From contig NZ_JAFLNE010000008.1 in NCBI RefSeq assembly GCF_017313225.1, positions 1 to 64,000 of the forward strand: 64,000 bases of DNA, in the 5' to 3' direction. A program made the translations under genes and the position numbers. Below the pieces are notes generated by a model. That model was not told the origin of the DNA, did not search any database, and worked only from the letters and a program-made list of their open reading frames with translations. Shown here piece after piece: positions 44,896 through 53,789 of this stretch. Origin of the DNA: Allomuricauda sp. CAU 1633. Lineage in GTDB: Bacteria; Bacteroidota; Bacteroidia; Flavobacteriales; Flavobacteriaceae. How positions within the stretch are numbered: the first letter of the stretch is position 1; each line of letters opens with the position of its first letter.

Positions 44896-44947
44896 TATTA
44901 AAACGATCCATATTCTTAGAGTTGGTAGCAAGCCTAAAAAGCCGAAG

Positions 44948-45862
44948 ATGAAAATTCAGGAAGTAAAGGAAATTTTATCGCGAAATTCTCAAACGGTAGA
45001 ATTACAAAATTTATCTATTTTCATAGATAATACTGTAAATTTTGGCACACATTTGCTAAAGTGGGAAATCGAAAAGAATCTTGCTATCAAAGAAAATGCG
45101 GTTTGTCAGACTTTCTTCAAAAATATTCTAGAAAATGCTGATGGGATTTCAATTCTAATGAAGCATTCGTCAATCGAAAATACAAAATTGTTATTTCGAG
45201 TTCTTGTCGAAAACATTTTGAATTTAGAATATTTATTGGAGAGAGATTACAAAAAACGAGCAACATCCTATATTGTTTGTACCATTCATAAAGAAATTAA
45301 TTTCTTTAAAAAAATGAATCCTAAAACCGATGTTGGGAAAGAGTTTAGAGCTAAACTCCACAGAAATAAAGTTTTTGAAAATATTTCTCTTCCTTTTTCT
45401 GAGAGGACAATGCAAGGTTTAGAGAGAAATTTGAAAATTCCCGAATTTGAAAACGCAGAAAAAGAATATCAAAAAGTTTCAAGTATCCGTAAAAACCCAA
45501 ACTGGTTTTCACTATATGACGGTCCGAAAGATGTTGAACAACTTGCCAGACACTTAAATCAATATTATCTCTATGAAAGTTTTTACAGAGGATATTCTGA
45601 AAATGTCCATGGTACAAATATTTTAAAAAATAATCTTATCGAAACTAGAAATGGGGTTCGTTTTGGAGTTATGCGAGAAAATCAATTTGCAAGAAGCATA
45701 AGTTTAGAAGTCTTATGTTGCCTAACTTTTACCTACCATAATTTTGTTCAAAAGAGAATTCCTGAAAAAAATGAGATTTTTGAGAAATGGCACATTGATT
45801 TTAATAAAACATATGATAGCGAAAACACAAAATCATACGTCAACACTTACTACAAGCAATAG
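44948..45862 (+). CDS. DUF5677-like hypothetical protein, AT-rich
   Basis: A 304-residue, all-helical protein with no signal peptide or membrane segment. The arrangement of an early helix (NFGTHLLKWEIEKNLAIKEN), DGISILMKHSSIENTKLLFR, a RVLVENILNLEYLLE helix, and a later YLYESFYRGYSENVHGTN resembles DUF5677, a family often seen on mobile islands and near defence genes; the assignment is tentative. Its base composition is clearly more AT-rich than its neighbours and it stands next to a duplicated segment, both signs of horizontal gain. Start ATG 44948. The function is unknown. Confidence 0.75.
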   Translation: MKIQEVKEILSRNSQTVELQNLSIFIDNTVNFGTHLLKWEIEKNLAIKENAVCQTFFKNILENADGISILMKHSSIENTKLLFRVLVENILNLEYLLERDYKKRATSYIVCTIHKEINFFKKMNPKTDVGKEFRAKLHRNKVFENISLPFSERTMQGLERNLKIPEFENAEKEYQKVSSIRKNPNWFSLYDGPKDVEQLARHLNQYYLYESFYRGYSENVHGTNILKNNLIETRNGVRFGVMRENQFARSISLEVLCCLTFTYHNFVQKRIPEKNEIFEKWHIDFNKTYDSENTKSYVNTYYKQ

Positions 45863-45955
45863 CTGGCCTTTCGTGGTTGAGACTACTCGGTTCCCACTCC
45901 CGACTACTTTGTCTAGTAAGGGAATGATATGTGAGAGATAAAAAACAACCCTGTT

Positions 45956-46648
45956 TCACCCCTCCTTCGCAATCACCCGTTTGGCAAATTCATGAATGCG
46001 CTCAAACTGTTCTTCCAGTCCCATATCACTGTTGTCAAACTCAATGGCGTCTTTGGCTTTTTTTAGCGGTGAAATGCTTCGGGTGGAGTCGATACGGTCG
46101 CGTTCCTGTACATTTTTCAAGACTTCGGCAAAAGTGACCTTCTCCCCTTTGTCCAACAATTCCTTATAGCGCCGGGTAGCGCGAATTTCTGGGGAAGCGG
46201 TCATAAACAGTTTTAGTTCGGCTTCCGGGAAAACCACGGTACCAATATCCCTGCCGTCCATCACAATGCCTTTGTCCTTGCCCATTTGTTGTTGCATTTC
46301 CACCAGTTTGGTGCGCACCTCGCCAATGGCAGCGACCTTGCTCACTTGTCGGGAAACTTTCATGGTGCGGATTTCCTCTTCCACATTTTCACCATTCAGG
46401 TACATTTCGGAACGACCCGTTTCTTTGTTCGGCACAAACTTGAGCTTGATTTTTGGCAACTGCTTTACCAACCCCGGAATATCATCCTGAGTCCCAATGA
46501 ATCCATTATTTAAAGCATAAAGCGTCACGGCACGGTACATAGCACCCGTATCCACATAAATATAGCCCAAAGCAGTCGCCAAACGCTTGGCAATGGTGCT
46601 TTTTCCAGTCGAAGAATAGCCGTCAACGGCAATTGTAATTTTTCCCAT
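45956..46648 (-). CDS. cmk: (d)CMP kinase
   Basis: A 230-residue cytidylate kinase. The ATP loop is ITIAVDGYSSTGKSTIAKRL, DTGAMYRAVTLYA and VMDGRDIGTVVFPEAELKLF are the substrate-binding motifs, and RIDSTRSISPLKKA closes the lid region. It phosphorylates CMP and dCMP. It is a lone gene on the minus strand, with the acquired gene convergent to it. Confidence 0.96.
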   Translation of the reverse strand: MGKITIAVDGYSSTGKSTIAKRLATALGYIYVDTGAMYRAVTLYALNNGFIGTQDDIPGLVKQLPKIKLKFVPNKETGRSEMYLNGENVEEEIRTMKVSRQVSKVAAIGEVRTKLVEMQQQMGKDKGIVMDGRDIGTVVFPEAELKLFMTASPEIRATRRYKELLDKGEKVTFAEVLKNVQERDRIDSTRSISPLKKAKDAIEFDNSDMGLEEQFERIHEFAKRVIAKEG

Positions 46649-46681
46649 TGGCTAAAAATAGGAATAACACCCCTAACTTCC

Positions 46682-46701
46682 CACTTCGACTTCGCTCAGT
46701 G
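46682..46701. repeat. REP-like motif upstream of cmk
   Basis: The reverse complement reads CACTGAGCGAAGTCGAAGTG, sharing the core CTGAGCGNAGTCGAAG with 44750 and 52795. It lies between cmk and the small lipoprotein gene. Confidence 0.75.
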
Positions 46702-46781
46702 CAAGCTCTAAAGGGGACAATTCATAGTGGAATTTTATCAAAAATTTATAGGGTCTTGGCATTTTTAAGAAATCTCAACTC

Positions 46782-47132
46782 CTATTGCTCAAATTCTAAA
46801 AGTTGATATTTTAAAGTATCACCAGATTTAATAACATAGAAAAAATCCTCATCCTTGTTCTTACTGATCACATAAGGAACCAATCCTTCACATCTTTCAA
46901 ATATCTCGGGAACCCAACCAATAGACAGATTTTTCACCTCATCATTAATCAATGGGCATATGGACCTAAATAAGTATTGCTCATTAATTACAGATACGCC
47001 ACGATCATTCCTGTGCGACCTGACTCTAATTGTAGTCTCATGATCTTTACCGACTTCAACACCTGAATATGAATTACAACTCAACAGAGATAATACAAAG
47101 TAAAAAAGTAGAACTCTTATAAAAGCTCGCAT
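46782..47132 (-). CDS. Small hypothetical lipoprotein
   Basis: A 116-residue protein with a signal peptide ending at a lipobox, LSLLSCNS (start MRAFIRVLLFYFVLS at 47132; an upstream in-frame ATG at 47156 would add eight residues). The mature part shows KIRSHRNDRG-like basic patches and the C-terminal DFFYVIKSGDTLKYQLLEFE. I do not recognise the family. It follows lon by 26 bases on the same strand and may be read from the same transcript. Confidence 0.65.
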   Translation of the reverse strand: MRAFIRVLLFYFVLSLLSCNSYSGVEVGKDHETTIRVRSHRNDRGVSVINEQYLFRSICPLINDEVKNLSIGWVPEIFERCEGLVPYVISKNKDEDFFYVIKSGDTLKYQLLEFEQ

Positions 47133-47158
47133 ATTATCAATTTGGACTTTAGACAATA

Positions 47159-49609
47159 TCAGAGTTGCTTGGCATTTTTCACCTTTCTGTCCGTAATGGC
47201 GATGTCAATCACCTCGCTCATATCGGTCACGTAGTGAAACGTCAACCCTTTTAAATATTCTTCTTTGATTTCCTCGATGTCCTTACGATTATCCGCACAC
47301 AGAATGATTTCCTTGATTCGGGCACGTTTTGCAGCCAAAATCTTCTCTTTGATTCCTCCTACCGGCAATACTTTGCCCCGAAGCGTAATCTCCCCGGTCA
47401 TGGCCAAGCTTTTCTTCACCTTACGCTGTGTAAAAAGGGACACCAAAGACGTTAACATGGTGATTCCCGCACTGGGGCCATCTTTGGGCGTAGCACCTTC
47501 AGGTACGTGAATGTGCACATTATATTTATCAAACACTTCAGGATTAATACCAAAGGTATCGGCATTGGATTTGATGTATTCCATGGCAATGGTGGCCGAC
47601 TCCTTCATCACTTTTCCAAGGTTCCCCGTAATATTAAGGGCACCCTTTCCTTTGGAAAGAATGGATTCAATAAAAAGGATATCACCTCCCACGCTGGTCC
47701 AAGCCAATCCGGTGACCACTCCAGCCACTTCGTTGTGCTCGTACTTGTCGCGCTCCAATCGTGCTGGCCCCAGGATTTTTTCAACATCCTCATTGGTGAC
47801 TTTGCTATTGTACTCCTCCTCCATGGCAATGGACTTGGCTGCAAAACGAACCACCTTGGCAATTTGTTTCTCCAATCCACGTACTCCTGATTCACGGGTG
47901 TACCCTTCCACAATTTTTTCCAATTGACGTTTTCCAATCTTCAAATCCTTATCCGATAGACCGTGTTCCTTCAATTGCTTTGGAAGCAGGTGTCTTTTGG
48001 CAATCTCCACTTTTTCCTCGATAGTATATCCAGTGACATTGATGATTTCCATTCGGTCACGTAATGCAGGTTGAATGGTGGATAGGTTGTTGGCCGTGGC
48101 AATGAACATCACTTTGGATAGATCATAGCCCATTTCCAAGAAATTATCATGGAACTCGCTGTTCTGTTCGGGGTCCAATACCTCCAACATCGCCGAAGAT
48201 GGGTCACCTTGATGACTGTTGGACAATTTATCAATCTCATCCAAGATGAAAACAGGATTGGACGTCCCTGCCTTTTTTAAGCTCTGTATGATTCGCCCAG
48301 GCATGGCGCCGATATAGGTTTTTCGGTGACCGCGGATTTCGGCTTCGTCACGCAATCCTCCCAAGGACATGCGCACATATTCCCTACCCAAAGCCTCTGC
48401 CACTGATTTCCCCAAGGAGGTTTTACCCACCCCTGGAGGGCCATATAGACAAAGTATGGGCGATTTCATATCGTTTCTTAGCTTCAACACGGCCAAATAT
48501 TCAATGATTCGGCGCTTTACATCTTCCAAGCCGTAATGATCTCTATCTAAAATCTGCTGCGCTCGTTTCAGGTCGAATTTGTCCTTTGAAAATTCTTCCC
48601 AAGGCAAGTCCAAAATCAGGTCCAAGTAGTTCCGTTGGATGGAATACTCCGCCACTTGGGGGTTCATGCGCTGCATTTTTCCAAGCTCCCTCTCAAAATG
48701 CTCCTTGACCTTTTTGCCCCATTTTTTCTTTTTGGCCCGATTCCGCATTTCTTCCACTTCCTCTTCATAAGACAAACCCCCAAGCTCCTCTTGGATAGTC
48801 TTCATCTGCTGGTGCAAGAAATATTCGCGTTGTTGCTGGTCCATATCACTGCGCACCTTGGACTGAATGTCATTTTTCAGTTCCAATCGTTGCAGTTCCA
48901 TGTTCATGTAGCGCAAGGTGGTCAAGGCACGTTCCTGTAGGTTGGGAATTTCCAACAATTGTTGTTTTTCGGCAACACTTAGGTTAAGGTTGGAGGATAC
49001 AAAATTGATCAAGAACGAATTACTCTGAATGTTCTTGATGGCAAAAGTGGCCTCACTGGGAATATTGGGGTTATCCTTAATGATTTTGAACGCCAATTCC
49101 TTAATCGAGTCAATAATGGCCTCGAACTCCTCGCCTTTTTCATCGGGTCGTACTTCTTTGGCTTCTTTAACCGTAGCGGTTAAGTACGGCTTTTCAGAAA
49201 CGATACTGTCTATTTGAAAACGCTTTTTTCCTTGAATGATGACCGTGGTATTTCCATCGGGCATTTGAAGCACACGCAGAATCCGGGCAACGGTACCCAA
49301 AGTGTTGATGTCGTCTACCCCTGGATTTTCGGTCTCCTCATCTTTCTGGGAAACCACACCAATGGTCTTTGTGCCATTGTTGGCATCCTTAATCAAGTTG
49401 ATGGATTTATCCCTTCCAGCGGTAATGGGTATTACCACCCCTGGAAAAAGTACGGTATTCCGCAAAGGTAATATTGGCAGAACCTGTGGCAGGCTCTCCT
49501 TGTTCATCTGCTCTTCATCTTCCGGCGTGAGCAGCGGTATCAGTTCCGCATCCTCATCCAGTCCCTGAAAATCTATATTGTCAAAACTTGATATTTTCAT
49601 CTCTTTCAT
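47159..49609 (-). CDS. lon: Endopeptidase La (Lon protease)
   Basis: An 816-residue Lon. The N-terminal substrate-binding domain (about 40-240) begins [20 protein letters not shown], the AAA module has Walker [21 protein letters not shown], and the C-terminal Ser-Lys protease has [17 protein letters not shown] and [16 protein letters not shown]. It degrades damaged and regulatory proteins. The second Met (49600) gives an equally possible start. An imperfect palindrome with GGCCATTTTG and CAAAAATTGGCC arms lies at 49621-49652 directly upstream. Confidence 0.95.
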   Translation of the reverse strand: MKEMKISSFDNIDFQGLDEDAELIPLLTPEDEEQMNKESLPQVLPILPLRNTVLFPGVVIPITAGRDKSINLIKDANNGTKTIGVVSQKDEETENPGVDDINTLGTVARILRVLQMPDGNTTVIIQGKKRFQIDSIVSEKPYLTATVKEAKEVRPDEKGEEFEAIIDSIKELAFKIIKDNPNIPSEATFAIKNIQSNSFLINFVSSNLNLSVAEKQQLLEIPNLQERALTTLRYMNMELQRLELKNDIQSKVRSDMDQQQREYFLHQQMKTIQEELGGLSYEEEVEEMRNRAKKKKWGKKVKEHFERELGKMQRMNPQVAEYSIQRNYLDLILDLPWEEFSKDKFDLKRAQQILDRDHYGLEDVKRRIIEYLAVLKLRNDMKSPILCLYGPPGVGKTSLGKSVAEALGREYVRMSLGGLRDEAEIRGHRKTYIGAMPGRIIQSLKKAGTSNPVFILDEIDKLSNSHQGDPSSAMLEVLDPEQNSEFHDNFLEMGYDLSKVMFIATANNLSTIQPALRDRMEIINVTGYTIEEKVEIAKRHLLPKQLKEHGLSDKDLKIGKRQLEKIVEGYTRESGVRGLEKQIAKVVRFAAKSIAMEEEYNSKVTNEDVEKILGPARLERDKYEHNEVAGVVTGLAWTSVGGDILFIESILSKGKGALNITGNLGKVMKESATIAMEYIKSNADTFGINPEVFDKYNVHIHVPEGATPKDGPSAGITMLTSLVSLFTQRKVKKSLAMTGEITLRGKVLPVGGIKEKILAAKRARIKEIILCADNRKDIEEIKEEYLKGLTFHYVTDMSEVIDIAITDRKVKNAKQL

Positions 49610-49620
49610 ATCATCATATC

Positions 49621-49652
49621 GGCCATTTTGTCATAAACTACAAAAATTGGCC
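49621..49652. promoter_or_regulatory. Imperfect palindrome upstream of lon
   Basis: GGCCATTTTG at 49621-49630 is an imperfect reverse complement of CAAAAATTGGCC at 49641-49652 across a ten-base spacer. The position, 12-43 bases before the lon start, is that of an operator or 5' leader hairpin. No known binding protein can be named. Confidence 0.4.
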
Positions 49653-49826
49653 CGTTTTATTAAACCATGAAGCCCCTGCAACTTACTCATAATCAATATA
49701 TGTAAGGAATAATAGGCTTATCTACACTCCTAAATAGGCAATTCCTGTGCCATTAAAATTGAAATTTTAAGAAAAAAGTGTAACAATTGATAAATTCACA
49801 CCTCTATAAGACAAATCAATCATTTT

Positions 49827-50384
49827 TTGAGCCACCAAAATGAACATATTGATGCACTGCTGAAATCGTGCATGCAGGGAAAGCAAAGTGCACAGTTGGA
49901 GATTTACAATCGCTATTACAAAGCCATGTACAACACAGCTTTTCGAATTGTAAAGGACTCCGCCGAAGCAGAGGATGTAATGCAGGAATCGTTCTTGAGT
50001 GCTTTTACGAAACTGCACACATTTAAAGGAGAGGTTGCCTTTGGAGCATGGTTAAAGCGGATAGTGATCAACAACAGTATCCATCATTACAAAAAGCAGC
50101 AAAAATTAAGGGCTGTGGACTTGGATGAAGTAATGTACAAGGTCGAAGATAATGATGAAGTTGATTTGAATGCAGATGGTTTTGCTGAACTAAAGGCTCA
50201 AAAAGTGATGGAAACCATGAAAAGTTTAAAAGACAACTACAGAGTTTCTTTGACCTTACATTTAATTGAAGGGTACGATTACGAAGAAATAAGTGAAATA
50301 ATGAATATTAGTTATGCCAATTGCAGAACTACAATTTCCAGGGCCAAGGAAAGCCTTAGAAAAAAATTGACCATAAATGTTTGA
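49827..50384 (+). CDS. ECF-type RNA polymerase sigma factor
   Basis: A 185-residue sigma-70 family member of the ECF group. Region 2 is EIYNRYYKAMYNTAFRIVKD with SAEAEDVMQESFLSAF, and region 4 is SLTLHLIEGYDYEEISEIMN with ANCRTTISRAKESLRKKL. The start is TTG at 49827 (MSHQNEHIDALLKSC), there being no suitable ATG. It is the first gene of a run with a candidate anti-sigma factor and two beta-helix envelope proteins, which suggests a cell-envelope response. Confidence 0.9.
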   Translation: MSHQNEHIDALLKSCMQGKQSAQLEIYNRYYKAMYNTAFRIVKDSAEAEDVMQESFLSAFTKLHTFKGEVAFGAWLKRIVINNSIHHYKKQQKLRAVDLDEVMYKVEDNDEVDLNADGFAELKAQKVMETMKSLKDNYRVSLTLHLIEGYDYEEISEIMNISYANCRTTISRAKESLRKKLTINV

Positions 50385-50386
50385 CC

Positions 50387-50947
50387 ATGAAGGAAGACAA
50401 ATTAGATAAATTGTTTGAGAGGCTTCAGGGACAGTTTGACCTTGAAGAACCCCAAAGCGGACATCAAGATCGCTTTTTGGAGAAACTGAACCAAACCAAT
50501 GGTACGGTTTCCCTCCACAGAAAAAGGACCAACTGGTGGAAACCACTCTCCATTGCAGCCTCCATTGCGGTTGTTGCCGTATTGGCCTTTCAGGTTTTTA
50601 CTGGAAGACCCAGCTTAGAGGAACAGGTGGTGGAGATTTCACCGGAAGTTTCCCAAACGGAGTTCTACTTTGCCAATCTTATTGAAGAGCAGGTGAGACA
50701 ACTCCAAAATGAAAAATCCCCTGAAACTGCAAAATTGGTGGACGACACCTTATTGCAATTGAAAAAATTGGAAAAAGATTATAAAAGTTTGGAACAAGAC
50801 CTTGTCAATGGCGGTGATAGCAAAATTATATTGAACGCGATGATCTTCAACTTCCAAACCCGAATTGACCTTTTAAAAGATGTTTTGAGCCAAATAGAGA
50901 ATATTAAAAATTTAAAATCGTACAATGATGAAAACATTACTATTTAA
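50387..50947 (+). CDS. Membrane protein, probable anti-sigma factor
   Basis: A 186-residue protein with a soluble N-terminus (MKEDKLDKLFERLQGQFDLE), one membrane segment (WKPLSIAASIAVVAVLAFQV, about 47-66) and a periplasmic helical, coiled-coil part (LKKLEKDYKSLEQDLVNGGD). No zinc-finger anti-sigma motif is visible, but the place directly after an ECF sigma gene and the topology fit an anti-sigma role. ATG 50387 lies three bases after the sigma stop; TTG 50381 would overlap it. The end overlaps the next gene by 23 bases. Confidence 0.7.
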   Translation: MKEDKLDKLFERLQGQFDLEEPQSGHQDRFLEKLNQTNGTVSLHRKRTNWWKPLSIAASIAVVAVLAFQVFTGRPSLEEQVVEISPEVSQTEFYFANLIEEQVRQLQNEKSPETAKLVDDTLLQLKKLEKDYKSLEQDLVNGGDSKIILNAMIFNFQTRIDLLKDVLSQIENIKNLKSYNDENITI

Positions 50948-52019
50948 GAGTTTCCTTTTGGCCATGACGCTCTTTCCCCTAACGACGAGCGCACTTACCG
51001 ATGGTATGAATGGCAAATACACCAAGGAAAAAACCATAAAAAGGGAGTTCAACGTAAACTCGGATGCGCTGTTCAAGGTGAGCAATAGCTATGGTAACCT
51101 CAACATCACCTCTTGGAATGAAAACAGAGTAGTGATCGAGGTGCTCATCAAGACCAACGGTAATGATGAAGAGCGTGTCTTGGAACGCTTAAACGAAATT
51201 GATGTCGACTTTGAAAACAGCTCCAGCATGGTATCCGCCAGAACCCTTTTTGGCGACCGCGGCAATAGCTGGGGATGGAACTGGGGCAAGCGCCGAAACG
51301 TTAATGTGCAGGTGAACTATACCATAAAACTACCGGTAAAAAATAGTGTAAATCTGAGCAACGATTATGGCAACATCTTTTTAGATAGGGTCGATGGTCA
51401 TGCCAAAATAAAATGTGATTATGGTAAAATCGATGCCGGGGAACTACGCGGGCGCAACAATGAATTGAAGTTCGATTACACCTCAAGGTCTCATTTTGGC
51501 TACATCAACAGTGGTGAAATTGTGGCCGACTACTCCGGTTTTACCATTGAAAAAGCAGGGGATCTTCGTATCAAAGCAGATTATACCAACGCTGTAATTG
51601 AGGAAATGGGCAACTTGGACTATTCCAGTGATTATGGTTCGCTTGAGGCCCATAATGTTAAAAATGTAAACGGAAATGGGGATTACATCGGGGTGAAGCT
51701 CGGAAAGGTCCATGGTAACGTAAACATCTCCAGTGATTATGGGTCTCTACGAATTGATGAGTTGGCTCCAGATGCCGGAAATGTGGACATTAGAACCGAT
51801 TATACCGGGATAAAAATTGGATACCACCCTGAGTATTACTTCGATTTTGAAATTGTGGCAGAATATGCGGGGGTAAGTGGAAAGGACGATTTTGAAATCA
51901 ATATCAGTAAGGAAAAATCCAACGAAAAATACTATAAAGGTTATTACGGAAAAGAAAACTCTGGGAACAGAATCAATATCACCACTGATTACGGAGGCAT
52001 TACATTTTATAAAAACTAA
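50925..52019 (+). CDS. DUF4097-family periodic beta-strand protein
   Basis: A 364-residue exported protein (signal MMKTLLFKSFLLAMTLFPLTTSA region). It contains about ten units, each roughly 20 residues long, built around SxDYGxL-like motifs (SNSYGNLNI, SNDYGNIFLD, KCDYGKIDA, SSDYGSLEA, SSDYGSLRID, TTDYGGITFY). This periodicity predicts a parallel beta-helix, as in the DUF4097/adhesin-like families. It follows the candidate anti-sigma gene with a 23-base overlap and precedes a head-GIN gene, so it is probably an envelope protein controlled by the sigma factor. Function unknown. Confidence 0.8.
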   Translation: MMKTLLFKSFLLAMTLFPLTTSALTDGMNGKYTKEKTIKREFNVNSDALFKVSNSYGNLNITSWNENRVVIEVLIKTNGNDEERVLERLNEIDVDFENSSSMVSARTLFGDRGNSWGWNWGKRRNVNVQVNYTIKLPVKNSVNLSNDYGNIFLDRVDGHAKIKCDYGKIDAGELRGRNNELKFDYTSRSHFGYINSGEIVADYSGFTIEKAGDLRIKADYTNAVIEEMGNLDYSSDYGSLEAHNVKNVNGNGDYIGVKLGKVHGNVNISSDYGSLRIDELAPDAGNVDIRTDYTGIKIGYHPEYYFDFEIVAEYAGVSGKDDFEINISKEKSNEKYYKGYYGKENSGNRINITTDYGGITFYKN

Positions 52020-52051
52020 ATCACATCAAAAAACAATTAAATAACAGAATC

Positions 52052-52777
52052 ATGAGAAAACTTATCACATTGGCCTTGGCACTTTGCACTGTGGCCGTTA
52101 CTAACGCCCAATGGGGCAGAAAAATTAAAGGGGATGGTAATGTGGTCACCATTGAACGCTCGGTTGGCGATTACGATGGTGTGGCATTGGCCGGTTGGTT
52201 CGATGTGGACTTGGTAGATGGACGTGAAGGTGAAATCACCCTTGAAGGGGAATCTAACTTATTGGAATATGTAGAAACTGAGGTTAAAGCGGGAACCTTG
52301 GTCATAAAGGTAGAAAAAGGGGTCAATCTTAGACCTTCCAACTGGGGCAAGGGAATTCGCATTACGGTTCCTGTAGAATCCATCAGGGAAGTTTCACTTT
52401 CCGGTTCTGGAGATATTGTAGGGAAGACCACAATAAAATCAAATCGCTTTAGTACTCGGATAGCAGGGTCTGGGGATATTAGCCTTATGGTTGAAGCCCA
52501 AAATGTTGAGGCATCTTTATCTGGATCGGGAGATATTAACCTTTCCGGAAAGACAATGGATTTTGATGTTCAGGTTTCAGGGTCTGGCGACATTAAGGCG
52601 TACGAATTGGAGGCTGAACATGTTACTGCAGCGGTCTCTGGATCTGCTGATATTAGAGTTACCGCAAATCAATCCATCGATGCCCGCGTATCTGGATCGG
52701 GAGACATCCATTATCGCGGAAATCCAAAGAAAATCAATAGTAAATCCTCAGGTTCTGGAGACATTTCCAAGGGATAA
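52052..52777 (+). CDS. Head-GIN (DUF2807) domain protein
   Basis: A 241-residue exported protein (signal ending about TNAQWGRK). Its putative auto-transporter adhesin-like head-GIN domain begins VGDYDGVALAGWFDVDLVDG and includes seven near-perfect copies of SGSGDI (one reads SGSADI, another AGSGDI) spaced by about 20 residues, forming one turn of a beta-helix each. It comes 32 bases after the DUF4097 gene and is closed by the terminator at 52826. The function is unknown. Confidence 0.85.
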   Translation: MRKLITLALALCTVAVTNAQWGRKIKGDGNVVTIERSVGDYDGVALAGWFDVDLVDGREGEITLEGESNLLEYVETEVKAGTLVIKVEKGVNLRPSNWGKGIRITVPVESIREVSLSGSGDIVGKTTIKSNRFSTRIAGSGDISLMVEAQNVEASLSGSGDINLSGKTMDFDVQVSGSGDIKAYELEAEHVTAAVSGSADIRVTANQSIDARVSGSGDIHYRGNPKKINSKSSGSGDISKG

Positions 52778-52794
52778 AAGGAGTTTATCACTTG

Positions 52795-52814
52795 CCCTGA
52801 GCGCAGTCGAAGGG
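52795..52814. repeat. REP-like motif downstream of head-GIN gene
   Basis: CCCTGAGCGCAGTCGAAGGG has the same core CTGAGCGNAGTCGAAG as at 44750 and (inverted) at 46682. Confidence 0.8.
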
Positions 52815-52825
52815 CCAATCAAAAA

Positions 52826-52860
52826 ACGAAAGAGCCCCGGTCATCATCGGGGTTTTTTGT
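52826..52860 (+). terminator. Rho-independent terminator of the sigma-factor operon
   Basis: CCCCG at 52835-52839 pairs with CGGGG at 52848-52852, followed by six T, convergent with the YdjC gene. Confidence 0.85.
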
Positions 52861-52870
52861 TTGTATCAAG

Positions 52871-53785
52871 TTAGTGCTTGACCAACTGTCCTATTTCCTT
52901 CCAAGTCACTACGTGAATATTCTCCTCTTTTAAAATTTTAGCGCATTCCTCACTGGTAAAGAAATCAAAATCCTGTTGTCGCCATTGAGCACCCCAATAC
53001 GGATGTTCAAAAGACATGCCCTGACTTTCCAAATTATCATACCCACAATGAATGATCATTACATGGACGCCAGGTGTCATTTTCCGCAAGGCATTTGCAT
53101 AATATGCGGCCATATCGGTATCGTAATCCGTGGTACCGGCACCTAAAATTTGATTAATTACCACAGGAGGTGGTGAACCTTCCCCTCCCAGTTGGGCAAT
53201 TTGATGGTTCACCATAGCAGGAATTCCATATTCTTCAGCCAATTTTAAATACAATTGATAGTACCGCGAGTCTTGTGCAAACAAGCATCCCATGTGACTG
53301 TCCAAATGGGTTGGATTAATGCCCATGGCTATAGCTTTGTCAATCTGGGCCCTCAGTTCTATTTCAACCTCCTCAATCTTTGCATTTTCCCAAAGTTGAT
53401 TGCAATCAGGGTACAGGTAGCCATTTTCATCTACCAGACTGGATACTTTTGAACGTGGGGCCACGGGTCCCCATCGCAACAATTTCCATTCGCTGGTGAG
53501 TGTAAGATGAATTCCCATATCATGTTCTGGATTTTTCTTGGCATATTCTGCCACTCCAGCCAACCAAGGGGTTGGCACCATGATGCTGGCACTTTTAACC
53601 GATCCAACTTCAAATGCTTTAAAGGTAGCCTCGTTTACCGTGTGCAACACGCCCAAGTCATCAGCATGTATGATGAGTAATTTGGCATTGGATGGGTATC
53701 CTAACTGTTTCGCAAGTGTTTTTTGGGCACTGAGCCCCGTCCCTATCCATAGGAATGAGAGGATTAAAATGCATAGCTGTTTCAT
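52871..53785 (-). CDS. Exported YdjC/ChbG-type carbohydrate deacetylase
   Basis: A 304-residue protein with a signal peptide (MKQLCILILSFLWIGTGLSA, start ATG 53785; the longer frame up to 53899 overlaps the transporter gene). The YdjC metal site is in LLIIHADDLGVLHTVNEATF, MGIHLTLTSEWK and THLDSHMGCL. ChbG removes an acetyl group from chitooligosaccharides; here an exported relative probably deacetylates another N-acetyl sugar. The MFS transporter gene is directly upstream on the same strand (4 bases apart). Confidence 0.87.
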   Translation of the reverse strand: MKQLCILILSFLWIGTGLSAQKTLAKQLGYPSNAKLLIIHADDLGVLHTVNEATFKAFEVGSVKSASIMVPTPWLAGVAEYAKKNPEHDMGIHLTLTSEWKLLRWGPVAPRSKVSSLVDENGYLYPDCNQLWENAKIEEVEIELRAQIDKAIAMGINPTHLDSHMGCLFAQDSRYYQLYLKLAEEYGIPAMVNHQIAQLGGEGSPPPVVINQILGAGTTDYDTDMAAYYANALRKMTPGVHVMIIHCGYDNLESQGMSFEHPYWGAQWRQQDFDFFTSEECAKILKEENIHVVTWKEIGQLVKH

Positions 53786-53789
53786 TTGT

